A stretch of DNA of 64,000 bases from Leptoclinus maculatus (taxonomy: Eukaryota > Chordata > Actinopteri > Perciformes > Stichaeidae). The notes beneath the pieces are model-generated. The model was not told the DNA's origin. It ran no database searches and saw only the letters and a program-made list of their open reading frames with translations. Position numbers and translations under genes: made by a program. The stretch is from assembly GCA_032191485.1 (NCBI GenBank), contig JAVDOI010000007.1, positions 6,768,392-6,832,391 of the forward strand, given 5' to 3'. Of the stretch, positions 17,801 through 29,537 are shown piece by piece (positions within the stretch are counted from its first letter, which is position 1; every line of letters starts with the position of its first letter).

Positions 17801-20188
17801 TAGAAACAGCAATTTCAAAATGGGACTGCAGTGAGAAGGAGCATTAGTAGTCATTACCGGGCCATCAGCTGCCCTATGAAGTTTAGTGCAGAAGCACGAT
17901 TGTTTCAGTCATGCACAGTTCAACAAGGACCTACAATAATAATAATGATCTACTGACATCAGTGTAGGCGGAAGGTGTCCCTTTTAAAATATTGGCTTTC
18001 TCATGTGATGCATTTTCTCCACTGTTGTTCCCAGGTGACCCCCATCTTGTAACTCCCATTTGTAAAAAAAAAAAGATATAATAAAAACGGACATACGTCA
18101 AGCAATAGAAGAACAACAGTATCTGTCTCTGAAGCATAGCGCGTCTGTTACTCCAGGTGGCGTACCCGGTGCGAGTCTTCTACCTCCTGGGCGTGGAAAC
18201 TGTGATCGTGACAAACGCAGCGGGGGGACTCAATGGCAGCTACAAAGTGGGAGACATCATGCTCATCAAGGATCACATCAACATGCCGGGCTTCGCGGGC
18301 CAGAACCCGCTCTGTGGGCACAACGACGTCAGGTACAGCACAAAAATCGCCAATGCAGGACTATGAAAGTTAAACACTTGTGTGCATCGGCCACATCTTT
18401 GTCTTATTGCCATGTCCCATTCGTTTATTTGACATGTCTCCAGGTTTGGAGAGCGTTTCCCTTGCATGTCGGACGCGTACGACCGTGAGCTGAGGGCTCT
18501 GGTCAAGCAGACAGCAGAGGAGCAAGACTGCGGCAGCTTCCTGCAGGAAGGGGTTTACTGCATGCTGGCTGGACCGACATACGAGACCATTGCAGAGTGC
18601 AGACTCCTGCAGACGCTGGGGGCTGATTGTGTGGGTTAGTACGGCTCTCTCGTGCTCACTTAAAGGGATACTGATGTGTCTCGAAAGTGCATCTACAACA
18701 GCTTGGGGATATTTAAATGAATATGAATTCATAGTTTGGATAAGGAGAGATATAATAATTTTGCAGTGGTGGCCCCTTCTGGAATAGGAAACAAAATGTA
18801 AACAAATAGGCCAAGGTGTAGTATTAGCTTCAGTATTCAGATAGCGAGATTCGTCGTGAATAACGTTAGTGGTTTTCAGCGGATTTGTTGGGCAGTGCAG
18901 GATAGAGCTTGACTGACGTTGCACAGATGTTATTTTTACATCATGATCTGATATTGTACCCTGGTGCCTTGCAAAAAAAGAGCTATCTGAGCTATTCTCA
19001 TTTTTATTTTATAGACAATCCAGAACAGCTTCAATCCCCTCTAGACCTCCTCCCATTTCATTCACAACTTTTTATTTTATTTTGCAATATGACCCGATAG
19101 CTATTATGGCGGATATTCGTACCTCTAGAAGAATCATACAGTATGGCCCAATGCAAGTGTGACTTGTGTTTTTCCACTGTTAAAACCTGCTGTTCTATTT
19201 CTATTACTTTCCTCTTATTTTGAAGATGGGGTTCAAATACAAATCATGTTTTATTATTTGACCAATTTAGGTAAGTTTGAAATATTTTCACGGTGCAGGG
19301 AGCAGGACAGACAGGAAGGATGCAGAATGCAGAAACTGGCAGATTCAATGCTGATCATTTAATAACACAAAAAGTGTACTGATTCCAGTGGGCGGGACGG
19401 AAACTCCTTGCAGCAACAATAGACGAAGGACAGAGGAACTGAGGTGGTATAGATAGGGTACATCCCAAGTCTCTTATTTGTCATTTCCTCTCTCCTCGCA
19501 TGGTTTCCTGCCATGCGTCTCTCCATGCATCCCTGGGGGGAGGGACTAAGACGCAAGGAAAAGACGCAAGTGAGGGAAACGGGGATGCAATTAAGAGACT
19601 TGGGATGTACTCATAGTCACCGACTAACAAGGGAAGGGGGAGCAGGTGAGCAGGCCTAATGAGGGACAGGTGAAACTAATCAAGGCAGGGCAGACTATCA
19701 AAAAGGCGGGAAAACTCACAAAAACAGGGAGTAAAACCAAATATGACACGTGAGGAGTGAACTTCAAAATAAAACAGGAAACAGACGAAACAAAAACCCA
19801 AGAACATGAAAATGATTTTGTATATTGTATATGAATATATATATATATATATATATATGTATAAACTCTTTAAATTATGTATAACACTCTTACAATTCTA
19901 AATCACATGATTGATTATTATTATTATATTATTATTGTTGTGCTCATGATTAAGTCAGTGTACCTGAGATGGACTTCTCCCCTCTGTCTAGGTATGAGCA
20001 CAGTGCCAGAGGTGGTGGTGGCTCGTCACTGTGGCCTGCGTGTCTTGGGTCTGTCCCTCGTCACCAACAAGGTCGTGACGGATTACGACAGCGTTGAGAA
20101 GGCCAACCACCAGGAGGTGCTGAGGACCACCCAGCGCAGAACCCAGGACCTCCAGAGGCTCGTCAGCAACCTCATCCCCAAGATCTAG
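11824..20188 (+). CDS. pnp: Purine nucleoside phosphorylase
   Basis: Cytosolic homotrimeric enzyme of purine salvage that phosphorolyses inosine and guanosine to the base plus ribose-1-phosphate. Six exons: 11824-11858, 14315-14484, 14582-14685, 18157-18332, 18444-18634 and 19992-20188, all GT-AG and in phase, giving 290 residues (human PNP 289). Visible family motifs are the phosphate loop VAIICGSGLGGLADLL, the PGHAGQLVFG stretch, CMQGRFHFYEGY, VTNAAGGLN, GDIMLIKDHINMPGF, EGVYCMLAGPTYET (purine-site Glu plus MAGP-type motif), GMSTVPEVVVARHC and LSLVTNKV with the purine-site Asn. Exon 1 (MEAASSSTSQC) was chosen because it has a good Kozak context (G at -3 and +4), a strong donor CAG|GTAAGA, and leaves AG, the exact phase needed to join A-TAC-AGT of exon 2. 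It is the least certain exon. Teleosts have several PNP paralogues; which one this is cannot be told from the sequence alone. Confidence 0.95.
14810..15185 (+). repeat. Dispersed teleost repeat, family A, in pnp intron 3
   Basis: The stretch contains TTAGCATGCTAACATTTGC, AGCTGAGGCTGATGGGAATG and a tail like GTCTGGACTACAGTGGTGG. I recognise these as parts of a very abundant percomorph non-autonomous repeat. Related diverged fragments occur at about 3280-3570, 16945-17165 (opposite strand), 49735-49920 (opposite strand) and 63850-64000. The boundaries are approximate because no clean terminal repeats or target duplications are visible. Confidence 0.6.
16945..17165 (-). repeat. Dispersed teleost repeat, family A, inverted copy in pnp intron 3
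   Basis: Carries the complementary order of the same landmarks as the copy at 14.8 kb: CATCAGCCTCAGCT, then TGTTAGCATGCTAACA, then a GGCATGCTGGTGTTAGCATT tail. It therefore lies in the opposite orientation within the same intron, about 1.8 kb away. The boundaries are approximate. Confidence 0.6.
19295..19800. repeat. Dispersed repeat in pnp intron 5, interrupted by a palindrome
   Basis: This purine-rich, low-coding stretch ends with ACACGTGAGGAGTGAACTTC and AAAATAAAACAGGAAACAGA, which I recognise as a common percomorph repeat tail. It is split by the palindromic element at 19458-19610. The limits are approximate and the class is unknown. Confidence 0.45.
19458..19610. mobile_element. Short palindromic MITE-like element
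   Basis: The left end GTACATCCCAAGTCTCTTA is exactly repeated in inverse orientation at the right end (TAAGAGACTTGGGATGTAC). The interior arms are also partly complementary: GACGC/GCGTC and the TCCCTGGGG / GGGGATGC region. The whole 153 bp could fold into a hairpin. It sits inside another repeat, indicating later insertion. A target duplication could not be assigned with confidence. Confidence 0.65.
19835..19858. repeat. (AT)n microsatellite
   Basis: About 12 AT units in pnp intron 5, 130 bp before the last exon. Confidence 0.9.
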
Positions 20189-22820
20189 TACCTTCATCTG
20201 AAATCTGCAGACAAAATTTCTAGCCTCAGAACAAAGCTGTTGGTGACTAACTTTGAACAAAGGGTAAAAATGAGGTGCAGGTATGTGTGGATAAGTTGTC
20301 ACTTATTGCATTGTCTAGCTTGGTTAACTGGGGGAGTGAGTGAGAGGTTTTTGAGGTAGGGAGCAGAGTAAAGATAAAAATGTTGAGAATGTCAATAGAA
20401 ATGTCCACGCCATTTGGTGGATGTTGGCATTATTGTATGTGTCTAGTTTGCGATTCAGTGCTATCACAGCAGGACTTTTCCAGTCCCCATGAATCAATTT
20501 CATGGGGACACCATAGCATATATTACTCACAGCTAGCTCAATTTGGTCTTCAGAGGTGTAATATCTATGAATCGAAAGAGAAATAATTAGCAAGTTGGCT
20601 ATTAATCGGACAGTTTTAATAGAAGACAAGGATCGGCTTTAATTTTCACTTTTGACTGTTTTTGGTTTAGCACTGTCCAATCCTTTTGGGGCAAATCATT
20701 AAAAGAACTAGGGGATTATCAGAACCCTCGAAACACATAAAAAGTGACTTATCACCAAGTTGAAAAGCAGCGTTTCACCTCCCTCGCTGGTTGGAAGATT
20801 CAAGTATATTTCCCCGACAGACTACTGTTGCCTGTGGTTGGTGTGGTCAGAAGCATACACCTGTAACCACACCCCGCAGTGATGTCACCGTGTACCGACA
20901 CACCCCGGAGTACACTTTGCATCTTTGCAGCAAGTTGCTCTCTCACAAAAAAAGTGATGCACATGTATCATGAGATCTAGAAAACCAGGTTTGGGAAATG
21001 TTGAGAAAGAAGAATTAGATTTGAAATGACACACTGACTTTTGTTTTTGCATTTGAGTCCAAATCCAGAGTACTGTGGTGGCTACTTGTGATTATAGTAC
21101 ACCATTCCCTTGCTCATGCTCTCATATATCCCAGATCACGTATCAGTAAATGTGATAGGAATAGCAACAGCGGTGGCTGTTGTACAACCCCCACCGGTGT
21201 GTATTTCTATCCAGCGTTTGTACTGCCGGGTCCATTGGGTTTCCTCTCTACACTACTACGTGTTAAAAAGACTGGGAGCTCTCTGACGGCTGAACCTGTT
21301 TCTTTGATTGCGTCTAAAAGAATGTGAGACAATTCTGTGATCAGCTCACTACTAATGACTAATAACAGACACACAACACTTTTACTTTTAACCTACTGGG
21401 ATGATTGTGCCATGGTTAGTAGTTATGATCACTGGCTAGCATCCTGCTCTTGTAGATGGAGACTCAGCAACATGTTTTTTGTTTTATGAAACAGATGATT
21501 GTCTATAATTAAGGCTCGTAGAGTGATACCCTCCATTATTTAAAATTACATTTGTTATATGGGTACATGCTGTATGTCTTATTTGCCTTTGGTAAAGTAT
21601 GCAACTACCACCTATGAAAGCATCGTTCATAGCTTAAGTTGTATTCACTGTGCACTTATGCGTTGGCCTTGACATGTTGGAGAAAAAACAGCCTGTTCCT
21701 TCTCCAGCAGGGTATCAGACGTGAATCCACATAATAACAGTTGCTAATTATAGAGAATAGAATATTTCTTGTGATCTAACTGGATTGTTGGGACCAACTG
21801 GCACCTGCTCTTTCCTTCATTAGGTGATTGCTTGTTATTAACAATGTATAATGAATACTTATTTTAGCTATGAATCATAGTGGCTATATTTTGCAGATCA
21901 AATCAGAGTTGCTTATTTTTGAAGTAGACAAATTAGTTATTTAAAATATTTAATGTATTTGATAATGAAGTGTTGAAATGGCATTCATTCAATGCCAATC
22001 CTGGAAGGATCTCCATTTTAAAAAGGCAATGGAGTTTTAGCTGAAAAAGCCTGTCCACAATCAAATCTGATCTGAAAAAATTGCTAAAGTCAGAGGCTAA
22101 TCTGGTCAAGCAGCAGTGATGTATGAAGGTTTTTCTGGGGTGGATTGCATTTGGATCCCTTTTATTTGTACACCAAGAGACCACAGCACTGTAATGTCAG
22201 GGAGGGCTGTAATACCTGGGTCTGCAGTGTTCAATCTTCTCCAGAACGATCTGGAACCTCCTGCCAGGTCCCCTCCTCCGTCTCATTCATTAGAGCTGCA
22301 AGGGCAAGAGAAATTCTAAATCAGCATTCCAACATCTTCGACCATTTGTATCAGGCTCAACATCAGGATGCTAATGGGAGTCTTAAAGAGGAATTCCACT
22401 CAGAGTGAAGCCTGCCATCATCGAAGTGTAAAATCTGAATTTCAACTGTTCCATAATAAACATGAATCTTCTTATTTACATGCAAGTTATTCATTTGAAG
22501 ATGCTCTTTCCATGCTCAGTATTTTCCTGTATGGGCACAAGTCCATGTTGCATTTTATTTCCTTGTTAGTTGTTTGTGAAGTCTTCCACACGATTGCATT
22601 TACTAGACTGAATAACTGAAGGATGTTATGTGTTAATCATATTTACTGTCTCCAGGTCTCAGGTTAGAATCTAATTCACTAACAAACAATAAACCCCGCT
22701 ATCTCTCTATTGGCGTAAACATACTTTATTTGAATACCAAATGTTGCTGCTGTCAAATAAAATCTTGCAGATGACATATGGATGCTGGTATTTTCTGTCA
22801 TGGCTGAGAGCACGTGTTTA

Positions 22821-22884
<64 letters not shown>

Positions 22885-22900
22885 ACTGAGTGTGTACTGA
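20189..22900. other. pnp 3'UTR and intergenic DNA, no gene seen
   Basis: Downstream of the pnp stop codon, possible poly(A) signals occur at 20698 (ATTAAA), 22456 and 22687 (both AATAAA); which one is used cannot be told. The rest is AT-rich, with short chance frames only and no splice-bounded coding pattern. A TG microsatellite begins at 22823. Confidence 0.5.
22823..22878. repeat. (TG)n microsatellite
   Basis: An uninterrupted run of about 28 TG units. Confidence 0.95.
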
Positions 22901-22979
22901 AGGGTTGTGTCACCTGAATTAATCAACATGGCTGCTTTCAAGGAGAACTCGAGTTTCTTCCAACGATAATGATGATCAG

Positions 22980-23650
22980 TGAACGAGCTGATATCCGCGA
23001 AGAGCAGGGAGATAAAGGAGAAGTGCACACACACACGCGCACACCAACGCATCCACTCGCTCTGTCCTCAGCTTCCCTCTCTCAATCCTTCACTTTAAAC
23101 ACACCTCAAACAGACGTCGACTCCGTGAGATTGAGATGAAGTGGAAACGGCTGTCCCGCGCTCCTTTCCGTTCCATAATTCATCCACATAACGGCGCGCA
23201 GAGGTGCAGCCCACTGCGGAGCTGAAATATTCATACAAATGAACGAGGGAGGCGCAAACACAACACCTCCAACTGGGCTGAAATTGCACGTGCGCACGTT
23301 CACGCGACTCGGCTTCGTGGCGACAAAAGTGAGACGCACTACGAAATACGTGCGTGCATAGGATGCAAAAAATAGCGGGCTCCCCCTGCTACGAATGGAG
23401 GGACGCGGTAGACAGGCAAACTGATAAAGACGAGACGATAGGAGAGAATTAGAGAGGGGAATGAAGTGGATTTGACTCGGCAGTCCCCGCAGGCTGGCGA
23501 CAGGCCCCGTCTGTAATGTAATGTTGATCCATCTATTGTCGCCGTGCCAAGCGAGCCCAGAGCCAGCTATTGATTATTACAGAGTGAAAAGAGCAGCTGA
23601 GGAAATGCAGCGGGACAGCTCTGCTGAGTTCACGCTCTTAAACACTAGTG

Positions 23651-23688
<38 letters not shown>

Positions 23689-24100
23689 TGCTCTCGTGCA
23701 CTGTCATGAACCTGAGCTCGCGCTGAGTCTACGAGTAGGCTACAGCACCGCTCCTGTTAGTGGATGCGACTTCTGACAAGCGTAAGAAACCAGCGTCAGT
23801 TAAGGGGGGGGGGGCAGTGACTCCGGTGACTTTCACGCGCGCGCGCTGCCTGCAAGAGGAGTCGGCTGCCAGCGAGTGTGTCAGCACTGCATTCTGTACC
23901 GGCAAGCAGAGCGGGGGAAATGACTGCTCCTCTACCTCGGGAGGAGATGTGCCGAGGTCGAGTTCGACAACGCATCTTTATGCATGACGGTGCCGGCTTG
24001 GTTTGTCTGAATCATCTTAAATATGTGCCTTATGCGCCCCATGGTCAGACCACCTCACGTGGAGCCTGGAGCCGGAGTTGTCGCTATAGCTTCGGTACCA
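22980..24100. promoter_or_regulatory. CpG-rich block, possible distal promoter or enhancer
   Basis: This stretch of about 1.1 kb is visibly richer in CpG than its surroundings, with clusters such as ACGTGCGCACGTTCACGCG and CACGCGCGCGCGCTGCC. It contains a (CA)16 tract at 23653-23684 and a G11 run at 23804-23814. No coding exon with convincing splice sites is seen. It lies 2-3 kb upstream of calb2, so it could be an upstream start region or a CpG-island enhancer; this is inference from base composition only. Confidence 0.35.
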
Positions 24101-24739
24101 ACCTAGTTCACTCTGACCAGCAGGTGGCTTTATAGCTGAGACACAATGACTCGGCCTGGGGTGTTGAGGAGCTGCAGTATTTATTTAACAACAAATCAAC
24201 AGCACACAGACACTGTAACACCCAAGTGCAAGTTATTCATGAAAGAAAGTTGCTACTTGTACAACACATTTTATTATATTAAAAAAAACATCTTTAAAAT
24301 ACATTTTAGAAAAAATCATCGATGCATTGAACCTGACAAATCTTGATCACATTTCAGAAAAAAATCAAAGTTCAATTATTTCTTGCTACTTGTTCCATCA
24401 GCATTTAGTTGCTAGATTTACTAGCTACTCACTTGCGAATTAAAAAATATACATATCGCCTTGAATTTGGATTAAGGAAGCAAGACATTGTGGTATTTAT
24501 TATAAATGTATGTGGGTACATAGATGTTATGAGAAGCTGTACATGTGGGGACTTAGGACCCAGGGGTAATGGGGGTGAAGCAGGGCAACCTGGGAAGGAG
24601 TCTGGCTCGTGAGAGTAATGTACATGCGGAGCTATGCGAATAAAGAGTTGAGTTAAGAGCAGTTTGTTCTCACATTTATTTGGAAACACGACAGACATCA
24701 TATTAATCACTGTGCTTTGGAGGAGTTGATATATTTTGG

Positions 24740-24830
24740 AGAGAGCTAGACTAGCTGTTTCCCCCCGGCATGCAGTCTTTATGCTAAGCTAGTTGGCGCT
24801 AGCTCCAATACTTGACACACAGATGAGTGG
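24740..24830 (-). repeat. Dispersed teleost repeat, family B fragment
   Basis: Contains the complement of the landmark GCTTAGCATAAAGACTG with flanking CTAGCTGTTTCC. Related fragments lie at about 4985-5110, 30825-31025 and 50990-51310. The limits are approximate. Confidence 0.45.
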
Positions 24831-25651
24831 CATCAATCTTCTCATCCAACTCTTGGGAAAAAAAGCAAATAAGGGTATTCTGCTAATTGTCACCATAGTG
24901 AGCATTAATTAAACTGCTAACGAGACAGATATTTCCCTCTGGAGTTGTTGAAAATAAAAAAGGCTGATTCATCATGTTAGTGGGAGAAAAAAACGTGACT
25001 TTTTTGCACTGCCTAAGGCCGCCATGAAGTTGATCTATGACACAATTTTAATGACACGGTTGATTATGTAGAATGTTGCCTTTTCACAACAGGCATTTCG
25101 ACATCTAGTAGAAAAAACACAGGAGTAGGTACAAAAATGAACAACTACTAAAAAAAACACCCAGTTATTTATGAAAAAAGTATTGATTCTCTTTTTCTTC
25201 TCTGTTTAACCAGATGTCTTTTTGCAGATTCCATCCAACAGCAGGAATATGCTTCTAGGGATACTTGCCCTCCTGCTCATTACAGTCGTATTACTTCATC
25301 CTGAATATTATCACCTCTTGGAGTAAATGAGTTGAAGAAATATATGAGTACTTTTTTTTTTTTAAATCCTCATTCTCCTAATATGATCCTGTGGCTTTGA
25401 CTACCCCTCTGCCCCTCAGCCTAGCCATTAATGAAAAAAGTTATTTTTCCATTTTTTTTCTATTTTTTCTTCTTCTAGAATTTACATTTATTATGTGGGC
25501 TAATCACTGCTGGCTGGAGGCAGTGTGGGAAATGTGATTAGTGTGTGAATTCTAATTAAGTCTGTGAAGCCTCACACACCGGCAGACCAGCTCGGGGAAC
25601 TGCACGCTTAGATACACACACAGATGTAAGGGAGGAACACACTCAGTCATC

Positions 25652-25660
25652 TCACACACA

Positions 25661-25701
<41 letters not shown>

Positions 25702-25978
25702 CCATTTCACGTGCATATAGAAATTCACATGCATGCATGTGCACTGGATCACACACACACACACACACAGGATCTAATGTAAAGCATGACGATGCAACAA
25801 CCAAACACTCTGCTCACTATCTCCATCTTTCTCATCTTTGTCTCTCTCTCACACACACATATACACACACTCACACATCAGTCTGTCCACTGCAGTACCC
25901 AAGACGTCCTATCACACACAGCCACATCAAGCTTGAACGCACAGAGAGAGAGATAGAGAGAACAGAGAGAGAGAGAAA

Positions 25979-26020
<42 letters not shown>
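25652..26020. repeat. CA and GA microsatellite cluster upstream of calb2
   Basis: CA tracts at 25652-25700 and 25750-25769 are followed by purine tracts from 25941, ending in (GA)18 at 25985-26020. The GA tract ends about 220 bp upstream of the calb2 start codon, inside the likely promoter region. Confidence 0.9.
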
Positions 26021-26024
<4 letters not shown>

Positions 26025-26110
26025 GGAGGAAGCTGACTCAGATGGATGTCCTGTCGGTGGATGTGCGCCCCCAGCGGCAGTGCAGCGCCGCTGCCGCTCC
26101 TTCGCCGGGG

Positions 26111-26118
26111 TTAAAAAG
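26111..26118 (+). promoter_or_regulatory. TATA-like element upstream of calb2
   Basis: TTAAAAAG lies in an otherwise GC-rich segment 123 bp before the calb2 start codon. If used, it would place transcription start near 26140 and give a 5'UTR of about 100 nt. It is a weak match. Confidence 0.3.
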
Positions 26119-26240
26119 CGGCGGGCGGCGCGCTGGGGCCACAGTGTGGGGGTGTGTTTGAACGAGAGAGAGACAGAAAAGTTAGCGGCGGATTTCTTTC
26201 TGGCTTCTGACCCACAAGCAGCATCCGTTCGAGAAGCATC

Positions 26241-29200
26241 ATGGCCAACAAAGCACAGCAGCCTCCCCACCTGCACCTGGCCGAGGTCACCGCGTCCCAG
26301 TTCCTCGACATTTGGAAACATTTCGACGCTGACGGTAGGACACTTTCTTCTTCTTCTTCTTCTTCTTCCTCCTCCTTTCCTAAAAGTTATTACAAACTGC
26401 GAACTCACGAGAGAATGCTGGATTACAGAGCGCATCACTGCTGTCAAATGCAACCTATTGAAGGTAGGTTATTGATAATCATACAGGGAGATGCATGGAA
26501 AAGGATTGAAACGCTTCCTCCTATAATAGAGCAAAACCGTTATAAAGCCTAGAATAAACAGACTATAATAAAACAGCAAGTGTTTGTCGTTTTGGCGTAT
26601 TAAAGCGACTATTTAGGAAGAGAGAAAAAACATCCACAATGTAATATAGCATTCTGAATATTATAGCGTCTATTTTGTCTTTAATTAGTGATAATAATCT
26701 TTGTCGTCTTAAGCTCCCTGTGTGGGAGAATAATAAAGTAGCCAAACGCAGCATTTTCATGTTTAACAGTTCTGTTTATGAGCTAATATCAGACCTGATA
26801 TTCTGGATGTATCGAAGCACTGCATCCCTCAAAAAAGTTCGACGTCTTCCAAATTATTCTCTGATGCCGACCACTCCCGACACCACGTGGTATGAGTTCA
26901 TTTTATTACATTTTTTGTATTTAACTGCACATGCCGATGCATGATTTCTAATGACAAGCCCTCAAATAAAATATTTAATTGAGTTATTTAAAGACTATAC
27001 TTAAAATATTCAATGAGCCTTACAAGGCGAGTATAATTCTTTTCTGTTAATTCATCTTTATTTTGCAATCATTTCATCATTTAATTCGGGTCTCTTTGAG
27101 GGTTAACCTATACTCACTGACAGTTTGGAATGTTACCTTTACGTGTAAGTAATTGGCTCTGTCTGATGCTCCTCCTGTTGGTATCCGTTTGCAATCAAAA
27201 ACTGGCTTATTTAAGTTTCATCAATAATGTCAGTCTGTCAGGTGGTGATGCTCTTTATGCAGTGGAATGTGAATATGGATTTATGTGATGCAGATGCGAT
27301 ACCTGTAAATGTGAAATTGTCCCATCGGCCTACTAATTTATTCAGCGTCTCCCTCCCCACCACACACACACACACACTGTTTCTTCCCTCGGTCTCAGTC
27401 ATGATCTTTTCTGTTTGTCTCCGTACAGATTTGACAGTTCAGTCTTTCTTTTTCTGGCTCTGCAAATATCTCTGTGTGCATGTGTCTGTGTTGCAGAGTG
27501 ACAGTATGACTTTTGTTTTTTTCCTAGCCAAATTCATCATTCGTCTTTGCTGTCATGAATGCCTCATAAGTCTGATTATATAAATCCTTTTCTGTGGATC
27601 AAGGGCATTTTGTGAACTGGTGAAAGTGTTTTGAGAAAGGAGATCTCTTTTGTGGTTTCCTTTAAAAACTCAGACTGGGACATTCACATAAGTGACCAGT
27701 CTGAACCCCGGCTGCAACCGGTCTTATTAAACAGAAAGTCCTCTCTTGGAACATCTCAAGAACGTTGATCGAGTCGTCAAGGCGAGTGTGTCGCTCCTAT
27801 TTGTTTTACACACACGCTCCCGGGATTTCATTGTTAATGCGATCTGTTTTTGACGCCTGCACACATGCTGAGATGCACTCCGCGGGGAAATCAGGGCGGA
27901 ATGAGGAGTCGGTCTGGGGCTCAGCAGCTGGGCTCCTCCACATGAGCCAATGTGCAGATAAAGTTGACATAAGCATTGTTGTTTTTGCTCTTTTGTCCTG
28001 CTTCGAGACCCAGGATGTCAGTCCTACCACCCCGGGTGCCTCAGGTGCTTTACATATTGTGCTTTGCAACGAGCCACTTTGCAAATCAAATACAACCAGT
28101 GAGCGTCAACAGATTTGGCTACAGCGTTTGATTCCTGCTCTCATTACTGGGAGTATCTTCTGGCTCGGCAGAAAGAGAGGAGAGCTAATTTGCTTGCTCA
28201 GATTGAGTAAACATCTCCCGAGTTGCAGATAAAAATACACAGGAGGCGATGCACCCAGAGATGATGAAACCACATATTCCCCTGTTGGCCCAGGATCAAG
28301 TCTCATCTGGATTGCGTCTCTCGCAGCTCCTCCGCTCTGCGTCCCTCTCATCTCTCTCTGCTGTCTCAGTCAGGCCTCCTCAATTCAATCACTTCAAAGC
28401 TGAAAGAGGAAACAACTGCAGTTCCTTTTTGCTAATTATAGAGCATTTGCTGTCAATGATTTTTTTATTAACCTGCATATGGAAATTTGGCAGCATCGAG
28501 CAAAATCCACTTCCTGAATTGACCCAGCTGGTCTCAACACAAAATATTTGAATAGACAGGGCTGCAGTCTCCTTTGAAAGGCAAATGCACTTTATATAGG
28601 CTTTAAATATGCACTTAGTTGGCACAGCTGCCCACTTTGAGAGCTTTCCTGTGTTGGGGTTGAATTTTAGAATCAGAGCCGGAGGACTGAAGCGCCTTTA
28701 CCGGTGTCTCCTGGGACCGTAATACGCAGCATACAAAAGAGTGTGTATTTGGGCCAAAAAGTGGTTTTGTGAACCTTTTTATCTTGCTCGTTGGTGCGAG
28801 CTTTGAGGGCTTGTGCAGAGGGACCAAAGTGTATGAGAGCAAGTCGGTGGGAGCGCCCTCATTACGACATAAAAAACGAGTTATTCGACATTTAAGTTGA
28901 GTGATGGGGAAGTGCGTTGAAGTCAGCCATGAAATGTATCTGCCGGAAGTGATGCTTTTTTGTGTGCTTGGGACAGTTTACTGCAACATTTCATAGAAAA
29001 AAAACAAAGGGTACCACAAGCAGATTGTTGTGTCTTAGAGGCTGAATGAGAAAGTAAGCACTTATCCTACTGATATGAAAAAGCACAGTACAAACAGATG
29101 CTCCCTTTAAGCACAAAAATAGTGGGATGTATGGCTCTGTGGCTGCATTTGTTGAAGGTGTGACAGCGCTCTGGCATAATCTGTTCATAAATCTATTTTT

Positions 29201-29458
29201 ATTGTCATTTTATGCCATTTGCCTTGTAGTTAATCACATCTTACTCTGTTTAATTATCAAGCAGGCCATTCCTCTCCAGAGCGCTAAATGTCAATAAGAC
29301 CCACAGGAGGGAGGCTCGATAGTAGCGAGGCATTTTACCGTCCCACTTATTGAAACAGCAGAGCCTGTATTCATGAGTTTTGATAACATCGCTGAGGAAC
29401 GCCCCCCCCCCCCCCCCCCCCCCCCCCACACACACACACGCACGCACGCACGCACTCA

Positions 29459-29537
<79 letters not shown>

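Noticed and set aside
18370..18924. 184-codon minus-strand frame
   Set aside because: It is antisense to pnp exon 5 and intron 5, has no splice support and resembles no known protein; it mirrors the codon structure of the real exon.
25878..26475. Long frames on both strands around calb2 exon 1
   Set aside because: The minus frame is antisense to the exon and to the GA and TTC tracts; the plus alternatives use the wrong phase or read through the exon 1 donor.
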